Assembly: GCF_000472525.1 (NCBI RefSeq)
Contig: NZ_AWZT01000006.1
Span: forward strand, 158,943 to 222,942
Reading direction: 5' to 3'
DNA: 64,000 bases
DNA from: Paraburkholderia dilworthii
GTDB taxonomy: Bacteria; Pseudomonadota; Gammaproteobacteria; Burkholderiales; Burkholderiaceae
Shown here: positions 18,612-27,449 of the stretch, piece after piece
How the letters are laid out: every line of letters begins with the position of its first letter
Numbering within the stretch: the first letter of the stretch is position 1
The notes under the pieces: generated by a model
Told to the model about the DNA's origin: nothing
Database searches by the model: none
The model's input: only the letters and a program-made list of their open reading frames with translations
Program-made: the position numbers and the translations under genes

Positions 18612-19562
18612 ATGGAATTTTTCCGCTTTCGTAAAGACATTCCGTTCATGCAGCGTGCGTTGATCTTCAACGCAATTTCGCTGCTGACGTTCCTCGCCGC
18701 GGTGTTCTTTCTCGTGCACCGCGGGCTGCATCTGTCGGTGGAGTTCACCGGCGGCACGGTGATCGAAGTGCAATATCCGGGCGCAGTGCCGCTCGATCCG
18801 GTGCGCGGCACGCTGAACAAGCTCGGTTACGCCGACGCGCAAGTGCAGAATTTCGGCACCTCGCGCGACGTGCTGATCCGGCTACCGCTCAAGCAAGGTT
18901 TGACGTCCGCGCAACAGAGCGACCAGGTCATGAGCGCGCTGAAGACCGACACGCCGCAGGTGCAGTTGCAACGTGTCGAGTTCGTCGGTCCGCAGGTCGG
19001 CAAGGAGCTCGCCACCGACGGTCTGCTCGCGCTGGCCTGCGTGGTGGCCGGCATCGTGATTTATCTGTCGTTCCGTTTCGAATGGAAGTACGCGGTGGCG
19101 GGCGTGATCGCAAACTTGCACGACGTCGTGATCATTCTGGGCTTCTTCGCGTTCTTCCAGTGGGAGTTCTCGCTGTCGGTGCTGGCCGCCGTGCTCGCGG
19201 TGCTGGGCTACTCGGTGAACGAGTCGGTGGTTATTTTCGACCGGATTCGCGAAACCTTCCGCCGCGAACGCAAGTTGACGGTGATCGAGGTCATCAACCA
19301 TGCAATCACGAGCACGATGTCGCGAACCGTCATCACGCACGGCTGTACGCAGATGATGGTGTTGTCGATGTTCCTGTTCGGCGGCCCGACGCTGCACTAC
19401 TTCGCTCTCGCGCTGACGGTCGGTATTCTGTTCGGTATCTACTCGTCCGTATTCGTTGCCGCGGCGCTTGCCATGTGGTTCGGCGTGAAACGTAACGATC
19501 TGATCAAGGACAATAAAGAACGCGTCGATCCGAACGATCCGAACGCGGGCGCGCAGGTCTGA
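18612..19562 (+). CDS. secF: Protein translocase subunit SecF
   Basis: Partner of SecD in the translocase (316 residues). The first helix is near residues 15-36, followed by the SecD/F periplasmic motif VEFTGGTVIEVQY. The C-terminal helical bundle carries VLAVLGYSVNESVVIFDRIRE, the SecF counterpart of the SecD NE motif, and TSMSRTVIT-like TSTMSRTVITHG. Length and start fit the family. It ends the queA-tgt-yajC-secD-secF block and is followed by a hairpin terminator. Confidence 0.97.
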   Translation: MEFFRFRKDIPFMQRALIFNAISLLTFLAAVFFLVHRGLHLSVEFTGGTVIEVQYPGAVPLDPVRGTLNKLGYADAQVQNFGTSRDVLIRLPLKQGLTSAQQSDQVMSALKTDTPQVQLQRVEFVGPQVGKELATDGLLALACVVAGIVIYLSFRFEWKYAVAGVIANLHDVVIILGFFAFFQWEFSLSVLAAVLAVLGYSVNESVVIFDRIRETFRRERKLTVIEVINHAITSTMSRTVITHGCTQMMVLSMFLFGGPTLHYFALALTVGILFGIYSSVFVAAALAMWFGVKRNDLIKDNKERVDPNDPNAGAQV

Positions 19563-19624
19563 TCGCCTTGAAGTCTGGCGCGGGCGACGCGCGAGTTAGC
19601 GCGCGGTCAGCCCTCGCAATGTAA

Positions 19625-19653
19625 AAAGGCCGGTTCGTCTCGAACCGGCCTTT
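19625..19653. terminator. Bidirectional hairpin terminator between secF and the MHS transporter
   Basis: AAAGGCCGGTTCG and CGAACCGGCCTTT form a perfect 13-bp stem with a 3-nt loop, 63 nt past secF. The T-run is TTT on the plus strand and TTTTT on the minus strand, so it can serve both convergent genes. Confidence 0.85.
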
Positions 19654-19782
19654 CGCGTTTATGCGCCTGTCAGCCGCGCCTGTCGGTCCCACCTGTCAGC
19701 CCCGCCTGTTAGCCCCCCGCGTGGTCAGCCGTGCTTTACTGCCAAATTCGCTCCGTGCGCCGTCCGGCTAAACCGTCGACAT

Positions 19783-21060
19783 CTACCGAAACCCCAGCTT
19801 ACGCCGCGCCGCCATCAGCGCTGCGACGCTCAGAAGCGCGGCGAAAATGAGGTAGTAACTCGGTGCCGCCTTCGACCCCGTAAAGCCGATCAACCACGCA
19901 ATGATGAACGGCCCAAAGCCGCCGAAAACCGTCACCGCGATGTTATAGGCAAGCGACATGCCGGTTGTACGCGTCTGCACCGGAAACATCTCCGACAGCA
20001 AACCCGGCAGCGCCGCGAAATAGCCCGTCATCAGGAATCCGAGCACGACTTGCAGCGCGATCAGCGTGCCGAAGGTGGGGTGGGCGACCAGATAGACGAA
20101 CGCCGGATAGATCAGCACGAGCAGCAGCACTGCCGAAATCAGCATGATCGTGGTACGCCCATGCCGGTCCGACAGATGCCCGACCAGCGGTGCAAATACC
20201 ATCTGAATCAAGCCCGTCAACGCGATCGCCGAGAACGCGACTGAAGGCGCAAGCCCCAGTTGCTTCACGCCGAAGGTCGGCATGAACAGCACGAGGTAAG
20301 TGGATACCGTGCCGAGCACCACGGCGCCGATCGCGATCAGTAGCCGTAGTTTCTGGCTCGCGAACGTGTCGCGCAGCGGCGTAGTCGTGGTTTCCGCGGC
20401 GAGAAACTCGGGCGTCTCATCCAGCTTGGTCCGGATGTACCAGGCGACCGGTCCGATCAGAAGCCCGAAGAAGAACGGCACGCGCCATCCCCATGACGCC
20501 ATCTGGTCCGGCGTTAGATTTCCCGTGAGTGCAACGCCGAAGCCCGCGGCAAGCAGCGTCGTGAGCCCCTGGCTTGCGACCTGCCAGCTTGCGAAAAAGC
20601 CGCGCCGCCCCGGCACATGCTCTGCGAGAAAAGCGGTCGCGCTGCCGAACTCGCCGCCGGCCGAAAAGCCCTGCATCAAGCGCGCGATGACGAGAATCAC
20701 CGGTGCCGCAATGCCAATGCTCCCGTAAGTCGGCAAAACCGCGATGATCAGCGTGCCGCCCATCATCAGCAGGATGGACAGCGTGAGCGCCGCCTTGCGC
20801 CCGGCCCGGTCCGCGTACGCGCCAATCACGATTGCGCCGAGCGGTCGCATGAAAAACGACACGCCGAACGTGCCGAGCGTAAGCAACAGCGAGACGGTGT
20901 CGTTGCCGGCCGGAAAGAACAGCTTCGCGATGACCACGGCAAAAAACCCGTAGACCACCAGGTCGAACCATTCGAGCGCGTTGCCGATCGACGCGGCGAT
21001 CACCGCCCGCCACGAATTTCGCCGGCTTCCCGCAAGGCTTGCTGCTGTCGTTGCGTTCAT
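19783..21060 (-). CDS. MFS transporter, metabolite:H+ symporter (MHS) type
   Basis: Twelve-helix major-facilitator permease of 425 residues. The N-terminus (SIGNALEWFDLVVYGFFA, residues 24-41) and the loop FFMRPLGAIVIGAYADRAGRK are hallmarks of the MHS family, which takes up organic acids, betaines or shikimate with protons. ARLMQGFSAGGEFGSA in helix 5 is also typical. The substrate cannot be read from sequence; a citrate/dicarboxylate-like role is a guess. It stands alone on the minus strand between terminators, with no regulator or catabolic gene beside it. Confidence 0.85.
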   Translation of the reverse strand: MNATTAASLAGSRRNSWRAVIAASIGNALEWFDLVVYGFFAVVIAKLFFPAGNDTVSLLLTLGTFGVSFFMRPLGAIVIGAYADRAGRKAALTLSILLMMGGTLIIAVLPTYGSIGIAAPVILVIARLMQGFSAGGEFGSATAFLAEHVPGRRGFFASWQVASQGLTTLLAAGFGVALTGNLTPDQMASWGWRVPFFFGLLIGPVAWYIRTKLDETPEFLAAETTTTPLRDTFASQKLRLLIAIGAVVLGTVSTYLVLFMPTFGVKQLGLAPSVAFSAIALTGLIQMVFAPLVGHLSDRHGRTTIMLISAVLLLVLIYPAFVYLVAHPTFGTLIALQVVLGFLMTGYFAALPGLLSEMFPVQTRTTGMSLAYNIAVTVFGGFGPFIIAWLIGFTGSKAAPSYYLIFAALLSVAALMAARRKLGFR

Positions 21061-21416
21061 GCAGATCTCCAGTTTGCGCGAATATTATGGATGCGGACTC
21101 AGGCCCGATCTCGCCGTATTGGATGCGCGCACAACCAATGCGGTGCCAGCGCTCTATGTACCCGAAAAATTAAACCGACGCGAGCGGCAAATTCCGCGCC
21201 CGCGCCGCATAAGGCCCGCGCGCCGCTGCTTGCGGCTGCTCCATGAAAAAACCGCTTCGTCGCGGAAGCGAACGAAGCGGCGAAAAGAGGTGAAACACGA
21301 GGCGAAACAGGAGGCAAAACGAGCCGCGAAAGAGAAGTCAAGCTAGCGGCTCTCTCGTGCTGCGCCGCAACGGCGGAGTCATCGCAACGGCGTGCGCAGG
21401 CACGCACCGTCAGCGC
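21061..21416. other. 356-bp gap: terminator and short tandem repeat, no gene
   Basis: Lies between the start of the MHS transporter and the end of the b561-yceI operon. It holds the terminator at 21246-21280 and three 12-bp units at 21287-21322 (GAGGYGAAACAS-like). No credible small ORF was seen on either strand. Confidence 0.7.
21246..21280 (-). terminator. Rho-independent terminator of the b561-yceI operon
   Basis: On the minus strand CCGCTTCGT and ACGAAGCGG form a 9-bp stem with an 11-nt loop, followed by six T. It lies about 137 nt past the last yceI stop. Confidence 0.75.
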
Positions 21417-21998
21417 TTACTGTTTGATGCCTTCAGCCTGAATGTGCAGCTTCGTGTCCATATTGAAGCCATACTTCGTGCCGAAATCCATGCCGTAATC
21501 CGCGCGGTTGAAATGCCCGCTCGCTTCGACGCCGCACACTTCGCGCTTGAGCATCGGGTGCGGCATGCACTTGAACGACTCCACCTTCAGATTGAGCGGC
21601 TTCGTCACGCCGTGCAGCGTCAGGCTGCCGACCACTTCCGAGGGCTTGTCGCCGTCGAACTTGATGTCGGTGCCTTTATACGTCGCGGCGGGGAACTTGG
21701 ACACGTCGAAAAATTCCGCTGCCTTCAGATGGTCGTCGAGCTTGCCGTTGCCGGTGGAAACCGAAGCCGGGTCGACGTTCACTTCAACCGTGCCGGTTTT
21801 CGCCGCGCGGTCGAGCGTGACAGTGCCCGAACTCTTCGTAAACTTGCCGCGCCACACCGACAGACCGCCGAGGTGGTCTGCTTCAAAGCTCGGATAGGTG
21901 TGACTCGGGTCGAGCTGATAGGTGTCCGCGGCGGCAAATGCGCCAAGCGAAACGCAGGAGGCCAATGCACCAGCGGCGATCAACATGGATGTCTTCAA
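21417..21998 (-). CDS. yceI: YceI family periplasmic lipid-binding protein (copy 1)
   Basis: Secreted lipocalin-like protein that binds isoprenoid chains; its exact role is unsettled. A TTG start at 21998 is preferred: GGGAG lies 8 nt upstream and the product begins with a clean signal peptide ([22 protein letters not shown], cleavage before ADTYQLD). The longer reading from 22031 would put a charged segment before it. The mature part has [19 protein letters not shown] and the conserved [10 protein letters not shown]. The protein has 193 residues. It is the last gene of a cytochrome b561-YceI-YceI operon and is only moderately similar to its neighbour. Confidence 0.88.
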   Translation of the reverse strand: MKTSMLIAAGALASCVSLGAFAAADTYQLDPSHTYPSFEADHLGGLSVWRGKFTKSSGTVTLDRAAKTGTVEVNVDPASVSTGNGKLDDHLKAAEFFDVSKFPAATYKGTDIKFDGDKPSEVVGSLTLHGVTKPLNLKVESFKCMPHPMLKREVCGVEASGHFNRADYGMDFGTKYGFNMDTKLHIQAEGIKQ

Positions 21999-22049
21999 TT
22001 CATGCTCCCAGTCAGTTAAAAACGGCTGCACTGAAACGCGCAGCGCAAG

Positions 22050-22613
22050 TCATTTATGTGCGGCGACGATATGAAACTTGATGACCACGTCATCGGCAAC
22101 AACCGACGTGTCCTTCCATTCGCCTGTGCCGATGTCGAATTGCGAACGCCTGATCGGCAGCGAACCGTCGAACGTTTGCGTCGCGCCTTGCTGCGTCACG
22201 GTGACGGGCACCACGACCGTCTGCGATTTGCCCTTGATCGTCAGCTTGCCTGTCACTTTGTACTGGTTGCCGCCGGCCGGCGCAATCGCGCTGGAGACGA
22301 ACGTCGCGCTCGGATAGGTCTTCGCGTCGAACCATTCCTTGCCGCGGACCTGCTCGTTATAGCTCTCGTCGCCGAGATCGTAGCTGCCGACGTCGATGTT
22401 CAGCTGCGCACTGCCCTCGGCCGGCTTGGCCGGGTCGAACTTGAGCTGCGCACTGAATTTACCGAATTTGCCTTCCACCGGCACGTTCATCTGCTTCGAC
22501 GTGGCCGTGACCGAACTCTTCGCGACATCCACCTGGGCCAGCGCGCTGCCGGCCGCGGTCAGCGAGGCCGCGGCAAATGCCGCGAGCATATAGCGATAAA
22601 ACGAAACCTTCAT
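22050..22613 (-). CDS. yceI: YceI family periplasmic protein (copy 2)
   Basis: Second YceI-domain protein, 187 residues from the ATG at 22613. Signal peptide MKVSFYRYMLAAFAAASLTA with cleavage after SALA, before QVDVAKSSV. The beta-barrel domain keeps the YceI features ARFDAKTYP-like EWFDAKTYPSATF and GKLTIKGKSQTVVVPV. It starts 8 nt after the cytochrome b561 stop, so the two are translationally close. The pairing of b561 and YceI recurs in proteobacteria and suggests a link between quinone or isoprenoid handling and electron transfer; this is inference. Confidence 0.9.
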   Translation of the reverse strand: MKVSFYRYMLAAFAAASLTAAGSALAQVDVAKSSVTATSKQMNVPVEGKFGKFSAQLKFDPAKPAEGSAQLNIDVGSYDLGDESYNEQVRGKEWFDAKTYPSATFVSSAIAPAGGNQYKVTGKLTIKGKSQTVVVPVTVTQQGATQTFDGSLPIRRSQFDIGTGEWKDTSVVADDVVIKFHIVAAHK

Positions 22614-22621
22614 GGTTGTCC

Positions 22622-23182
22622 TTATCTGAGGAAGGGAAGCATGCGCGACAGCAGGCCGTCGCGGTCGAGCCACTGATGCTTGAGCGCCGCCGCGACGTGC
22701 AGCCCGACGAGCACCAGCAATGTGTAATTCAGCACGATATGGACACTCTTGAGCAGCTCCTTCAGATGCGGGTCCGGCGCGATGAGACGCGGCAGCGGAA
22801 TCAGCCCGAGATAGACGACCGGCACGTTCGCCGCCGAGCTATACAGATAGCCGGAGACGGGAATCGCGATCATCAACACATACAGCAGCAGATGCACGAG
22901 ATGCGCGGCGCCGCGCTGCCATGCAGGCATGCGGCGCGGCATCGCGGGAGCGCCATTCGCCGCGCGCCAGAGAATGCGCAGGATAGCCAGCGCGAACACC
23001 GTTACGCCGATCCATTTATGCCAGGAAAAATAACGCAGTTTGGTGGGTGTAAAGCCCGGGATGTCGGTCATCACCCAGCCGAGCGCGAAGCCGCAAACGA
23101 TCAGCAATGCGATCAGCCAATGAAAGGCAATGGCAGTCCGCGTGTACGACTCCCGGCCACCGAATGAAGGATTGTGTGCCAT
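22622..23182 (-). CDS. Cytochrome b561 family protein
   Basis: Four-helix di-haem membrane cytochrome of 186 residues that exchanges electrons with the quinone pool; E. coli CybB has superoxide:ubiquinone oxidoreductase activity. Haem-ligand histidines appear in helix 1 (AFHWLIALL, His21), before helix 2 (FSWHKWIG, His55), at His94/His97 and in helix 4 region (His148, His162). Starts with MAHNPSFGGRESYTRTAIAFHW. It is the first gene of the operon with the two YceI proteins and is divergent from the pqi operon. Confidence 0.92.
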   Translation of the reverse strand: MAHNPSFGGRESYTRTAIAFHWLIALLIVCGFALGWVMTDIPGFTPTKLRYFSWHKWIGVTVFALAILRILWRAANGAPAMPRRMPAWQRGAAHLVHLLLYVLMIAIPVSGYLYSSAANVPVVYLGLIPLPRLIAPDPHLKELLKSVHIVLNYTLLVLVGLHVAAALKHQWLDRDGLLSRMLPFLR

Positions 23183-23563
23183 GACAGGTCAACGCTTGCT
23201 AAGAGAGGTTAACGACGCGGCAAGCCCGACTATTCCGCACCGATGCAAAGTCCATCGACAGATGGCCGGGCGCCGCAGCCTTCGAGACGCGCCAGGCCGC
23301 CATGCTACCCGAAGCGTAAAAAGCTGGCTGCGGCGATGTTAAATTTACCGAAAGGCAGGCCAGCGCGCGGTTGACCACGCCGTTGAACAATTGGGGACGG
23401 AGGCTGTCAGACCGCTCACGCTCTGGCCGCACTGCAAGAGCCCGCGCGGCGCTGCAACGCCTTTTGGTACTATTGCTGCACAATTTTTCACAGACCTGCG
23501 ATATTCACCGACATTTGCGACCGGCATTGCACGCTTACTCATACATCGTTGGCCCGCTGCCGT
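23183..23563. other. 381-bp divergent promoter region, cytochrome b561 / pqi operon
   Basis: No credible gene on either strand. The stretch before pqiA (about 23460-23530) is AT-richer than its surroundings, as expected for promoters, but no hexamer pair is convincing enough to place one. Confidence 0.6.
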
Positions 23564-24343
23564 ATGGAACATGACAACCTGATCGCGTGCCATGAGTGCG
23601 ATACGCTGTTCCGCAAGCCTCGGCTTGCCGGGCGCAAGGTCGCGCGCTGTCCGCGCTGCCGCGCGACGCTCTACAGCGGCGTGTCGCGCAAGCTCGGCGG
23701 CATCGGCGCAATGACGCTCGCCGCGCTGATCACGTTCCTGATCGCACAGGGCTTTCCGATCGTCGAACTCGAAACAAACGGCATCACCTCGCAGACCACG
23801 CTGTTCGGCGCGCTCGTCGCGCTCTGGAACGAGAACATGCAGATCGTGGCCGTTATGGTGTTCTGCTCGACCATTCTCTTTCCGCTCACCGAACTCGTCG
23901 CGCTACTTTACTTGCTGATTCCGCTGCGCTCGGGCTATGTGCCCGCGGGCTTCAACCGCGTCTTGCGCGCTATCCAGTTCGTCCGTCCCTGGGGGATGAT
24001 CGAAGTGTTCATGCTCGGCGTGCTGATCACGATCGTGAAGATGGTGAGTCTCGCGCGCGTGATTCCCGAGGCGGCGCTCTTCGCGTTCGGTGCACTGACA
24101 CTGATGTTCGCCGTGGTCGTCACTTTCGATCCGCGCATTCTGTGGGATCTCGCCGACGAACTCGGCGCGCGCAATCAGCGGCCGCTGCCGCGCACGTCGG
24201 CCGATAGCGCGGCGCTCGCCCTCGGCTCGGTGGCTGGGCCGCCCGCTCCGCCCGTTCCGCAAGCCGACGCGGACCCTGACGTGGACGGTGACGCGGCCCC
24301 GGGCGCGAGGCCCGGCGTGCCCCCGGCGCCGCACCGAGGATGA
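23564..24343 (+). CDS. pqiA: Paraquat-inducible protein A, N-terminal-half type
   Basis: Inner-membrane component of the Pqi (MCE) lipid-transport system. It is 259 residues, matching one of the two halves of E. coli PqiA. An N-terminal zinc-ribbon (CHECDTLF, CPRCRATL) is followed by four hydrophobic helices, and RPWGMIEVFMLGVLITIVKM is the PqiA signature. The ATG at 23564 was chosen; the reading from 23549 adds five residues. The C-terminal 35 residues are Pro/Ala/Asp-rich. The stop TGA overlaps the next ATG (ATGA), so translation is coupled to the second PqiA. Confidence 0.92.
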   Translation: MEHDNLIACHECDTLFRKPRLAGRKVARCPRCRATLYSGVSRKLGGIGAMTLAALITFLIAQGFPIVELETNGITSQTTLFGALVALWNENMQIVAVMVFCSTILFPLTELVALLYLLIPLRSGYVPAGFNRVLRAIQFVRPWGMIEVFMLGVLITIVKMVSLARVIPEAALFAFGALTLMFAVVVTFDPRILWDLADELGARNQRPLPRTSADSAALALGSVAGPPAPPVPQADADPDVDGDAAPGARPGVPPAPHRG

Positions 24344-25002
24344 GCCGCGCGATGAAATACGTCACCGCAAGACGCACGGGTCTCGTCGCGTGCCACGCGT
24401 GCGGACGGGTCGAACCGCGCATCAACTCGGTCACGCCGCAACATTGCGGACGATGCGGCTCCCGCCTGCATTCGCGCAACCCCGACAGTCTGATGCGCAC
24501 GTGGGCGCTGCTGATCGCCGCGGCCTTGCTGTATATTCCGGCGAATTTGTTGCCAGTCATGCACACAGCGTCGCTGCTGGGTTCGGAAGACGACACCATC
24601 ATGAGCGGCGTCGTGTACTTCTGGACTTCCGGCGACTGGCCGCTCGCGGTGATCGTGTTCGTCGCCAGCATCATGGTGCCGATGCTCAAACTGAGCGTGC
24701 TGATGCTGCTCACCATTACCGCGCAGCGCCACTCCCGCTGGCGTCCGCAGCAACGCACCACGCTCTACCGGATGGTCGAACGGATCGGCCGCTGGTCGAT
24801 GCTCGACGTGTTCGTCGTCACGTTGACCGTCGCGCTGGTGCGCTTCAAGTCGCTTGCCGTGATCACGGCGGGACCGGGCGCGATTGCGTTCGGTTCGGTG
24901 GTGATCCTCACGATGATGGCATCCATGCAATTCGATCCACGGCTCATCTGGGACGACGTGGACGGCAGTACTCAAAAACCTCAGGATCTCGAACATGACT
25001 AG
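24340..25002 (+). CDS. pqiA: Paraquat-inducible protein A, C-terminal-half type
   Basis: Second PqiA-domain membrane protein (220 residues). It repeats the layout of its neighbour: a zinc-ribbon (CHACGRVEP, CGRCGSRL), four helices and the motif RWSMLDVFVVTLTVALVRF. In E. coli these two modules are one polypeptide; here they are separate genes with overlapping stop and start codons. It overlaps the MCE gene by 8 bp. The start could instead be the ATG at 24352 (MKYVTARRTG). Confidence 0.92.
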   Translation: MSRAMKYVTARRTGLVACHACGRVEPRINSVTPQHCGRCGSRLHSRNPDSLMRTWALLIAAALLYIPANLLPVMHTASLLGSEDDTIMSGVVYFWTSGDWPLAVIVFVASIMVPMLKLSVLMLLTITAQRHSRWRPQQRTTLYRMVERIGRWSMLDVFVVTLTVALVRFKSLAVITAGPGAIAFGSVVILTMMASMQFDPRLIWDDVDGSTQKPQDLEHD

Positions 25003-26653
25003 CCCGCCAGGACCGACGCCCGCCTCCGATGCGCCGCGCAACGATTCGAACGGACCGAAGCTGCCGCCTCAACTCCCAGATCCCGAGATCGAGCCGCGCA
25101 GCCGCTGGCTGCCGTCGCTAGTCTGGGTGATTCCGTTGATCGCCGCGCTGATCGGCATTGCGCTCGTCATCAAGTCGGTGACGGAGAAAGGCCCGACCAT
25201 CACGATCAGTTTCATCAGCGCGGAAGGGCTCGAGCCCGGCAAAACAAAGGTCAAATACAAGGATGTTGACGTGGGCGCGGTGAAGTCGATCACGTTATCG
25301 AAGGATCTCTCTCACGTGCTCGTGCAGGTGCAACTGACGAAGGAAGGCGAAGACTTCGCGGTCAAGGATTCGCGCTTCTGGGTCGTGCGCCCGCGCGTGG
25401 GCGCAAGCGGCGTGTCCGGACTCACGACGCTGCTCTCCGGCGCGTACATCGGCGCCGACGCGGGCCATTCGCCGGACAGCGAAAAGAACTTCGTCGGTCT
25501 CGAGACGCCGCCGCCGATTACCGGCGATCAGAAGGGTCACCAGTTCATCCTGCACGGCGATTCGCTCGGCTCCATCGACATCGGCTCGCCGATTTTCTAC
25601 CGCCGCGTGCAGGTCGGCCAAGTGGTCGGCTTCTCGCTCGACAAGGACGGCACCGGCGTGACCATGCAGGTGTTCGTGTCCGCCCCGTTCGATCAATACG
25701 TCGGCACCAATTCGCGCTGGTGGCATGCGAGCGGCGTCGATTTGCGGCTCGATTCGAGCGGCTTCAAGCTGAACACGCAATCACTAGCGACGGTGATCGT
25801 CGGCGGTTTGTCGTTCCAGTCACCGCCGGGCCAGGGCGTGGGCGCGCAGGCGCCGAACAACATGACGTTCCGCCTGGGCTCGGATGAAGCCGACGCGATG
25901 CGCGAACCGGACGGCGAGCCGCTTCGCGTCGTGATGAACTTCAACCAGTCGCTGCGCGGGCTATCGATCGGCGCTCCGGTCGACTTCCGCGGCATCGTGC
26001 TCGGTCAGGTGACGAACATCGGCATCGACTACGATCCGAAGACGCGCAGCTTCACGATGCCGGTGACCATTAACCTGTACCCGGACCGCCTCGGCAAGCG
26101 CTTCCGCGAGACCGCTCCGGCGCCGGGCAGCCTCGCCGGGCAGAGTCTGTTGCAACAACTGGTCAAACACGGTCTGCGCGGCCAGTTGCGCACCGGCAAT
26201 CTGATCACGAGCCAGCTATACGTCGCGCTCGACATCTTCCCGAAGGCGCCGCCGGCAACCGTCGACGTAGCAAGCGATCCGCTCGAATTGCCGACGATTC
26301 CGAACACGCTCGACGAGTTGCAGCTCCAGGTCGCCGACATCGCGAAGAAGCTGGACAAGGTGCCGTTCGATCAGATCGGCAACAACCTGAACAGCGCGCT
26401 GAAGAATGCCGATCAGCTCTTCAAGCGTCTCGATACGGAGGTCGTGCCGCAAGCGCGCGACACGCTGGCCGCGGCGAAGCAGACCTTCGGCTCGGCCCAG
26501 GCCACGTTGCAGCAGGATTCGCCGTTGCAGTCGGATGTGCATCAGGCGTTGCAGGAATTGACGCGCACGTTGCAGTCGCTCAATGCGCTGTCGGATTACC
26601 TGGAGCGCCACCCGGAATCGTTGTTGCGCGGTAAAGCAGGAGATAAACCATGA
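24995..26653 (+). CDS. pqiB: PqiB-type MCE (MlaD) domain protein
   Basis: Membrane-anchored MCE protein that builds a periplasm-spanning lipid conduit. It has 552 residues. One N-terminal helix (SLVWVIPLIAALIGIALVI, about residues 41-59) is followed by three MCE modules, beginning near ITISFISAEGLEPGKT, QFILHGDSLGSIDIGS and VVMNFNQSLRGLSIGA. A long helical C-terminus after residue 430 is predicted to line a channel, as in PqiB. It overlaps both neighbours by a few bases, so pqiA-pqiA-pqiB-pqiC form one coupled operon. Confidence 0.94.
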   Translation: MTSPPGPTPASDAPRNDSNGPKLPPQLPDPEIEPRSRWLPSLVWVIPLIAALIGIALVIKSVTEKGPTITISFISAEGLEPGKTKVKYKDVDVGAVKSITLSKDLSHVLVQVQLTKEGEDFAVKDSRFWVVRPRVGASGVSGLTTLLSGAYIGADAGHSPDSEKNFVGLETPPPITGDQKGHQFILHGDSLGSIDIGSPIFYRRVQVGQVVGFSLDKDGTGVTMQVFVSAPFDQYVGTNSRWWHASGVDLRLDSSGFKLNTQSLATVIVGGLSFQSPPGQGVGAQAPNNMTFRLGSDEADAMREPDGEPLRVVMNFNQSLRGLSIGAPVDFRGIVLGQVTNIGIDYDPKTRSFTMPVTINLYPDRLGKRFRETAPAPGSLAGQSLLQQLVKHGLRGQLRTGNLITSQLYVALDIFPKAPPATVDVASDPLELPTIPNTLDELQLQVADIAKKLDKVPFDQIGNNLNSALKNADQLFKRLDTEVVPQARDTLAAAKQTFGSAQATLQQDSPLQSDVHQALQELTRTLQSLNALSDYLERHPESLLRGKAGDKP

Positions 26654-27429
26654 TGTTGGCCCGCCTTGCCAGATTTCCCGGACTCTCCCGTCTTCCCGGC
26701 CTGCGGAGCGGGCTCGCGAGCAGCGCTTTCCGCACGGGCGCGCTCGCAGCAGTGCTCGGGCTGGCGGCGTGTGCGTCGCCGAGTAGCCGGTTTTACACGT
26801 TGGGCGACGTGAGCGGCGGCGGATCGGCGGCGCCAAGCGTGCGGACCGCAGCCGCGCCGGCGTGGCTCATCGAAGTTGCACCGATCGACGTGCCGCCGCA
26901 AGTCGCCAAGACGCAGTTGGTCGTGCAGACCGGGCCGACGCAAGTTCAAGTGCTGGAACAGGAGCGTTGGGCGTCGCTGCCTGGCGACGAACTGCGCCGG
27001 GCGTTGTCGACGAGTCTCACCCAGCAACTGAACACGATCGATGTGTACGGCACGGCTTATTCCGATGCAACGCCTGTGTATCGGGTCAGCGTGAATGTGC
27101 AGCGGTTCGAGTCGTGGCCTGGATCGCATGCGTTGATCGATGCGGTGTGGAGTGTGCGGGCTGTTCGGAGCACCGCTGTGATGACTTGCAGGAGTGTGGT
27201 GAGCGAGCAGGTCGGAAGCGGATACGATTCGCTAGTCGATGGGCATCGAAAGGCGTTGCAGCGGGTTGCCGTGCAGGTCGCGGGGGCGTTGCGGGCGATG
27301 GCTGCTTCTTCTGCTGGTGCTGGTGCTGGTGCTGGTGCTGGTGGTGCTTCTGCTTCGCAGGGGAAGGAGGTTGGTCGGTTGAGTGTGCCGGCGTGTCCTT
27401 CTAACGGCGCGTCTGTTGCTGCGGGTTAG
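26650..27429 (+). CDS. pqiC: PqiC-type outer-membrane lipoprotein
   Basis: Outer-membrane end of the Pqi conduit, 259 residues. A lipoprotein signal is visible with lipobox LAAC at residues 38-41 (LGLAACASPSSRFYTLGD). YTLGD and PAWLIEVAPIDVPPQ are typical of the PqiC/DUF330 family. The start overlaps the pqiB stop (ATGA). The C-terminal tail after residue 215 is an Ala/Gly hexanucleotide repeat plus a Ser/Ala stretch and is unlikely to be part of the fold. Codon use in the last 250 bp drifts to G/T-ending codons not seen upstream. Confidence 0.9.
   Translation: MMLARLARFPGLSRLPGLRSGLASSAFRTGALAAVLGLAACASPSSRFYTLGDVSGGGSAAPSVRTAAAPAWLIEVAPIDVPPQVAKTQLVVQTGPTQVQVLEQERWASLPGDELRRALSTSLTQQLNTIDVYGTAYSDATPVYRVSVNVQRFESWPGSHALIDAVWSVRAVRSTAVMTCRSVVSEQVGSGYDSLVDGHRKALQRVAVQVAGALRAMAASSAGAGAGAGAGGASASQGKEVGRLSVPACPSNGASVAAG
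27312..27341. repeat. Hexanucleotide TGCTGG repeat, 5 copies, inside pqiC
   Basis: Five perfect TGCTGG units encode an (Ala-Gly)n run near the PqiC C-terminus. The 6-bp unit keeps frame, so copy changes would vary tail length only. Confidence 0.85.
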
Positions 27430-27449
27430 GTGCGGCGATTTCGTTTAGC

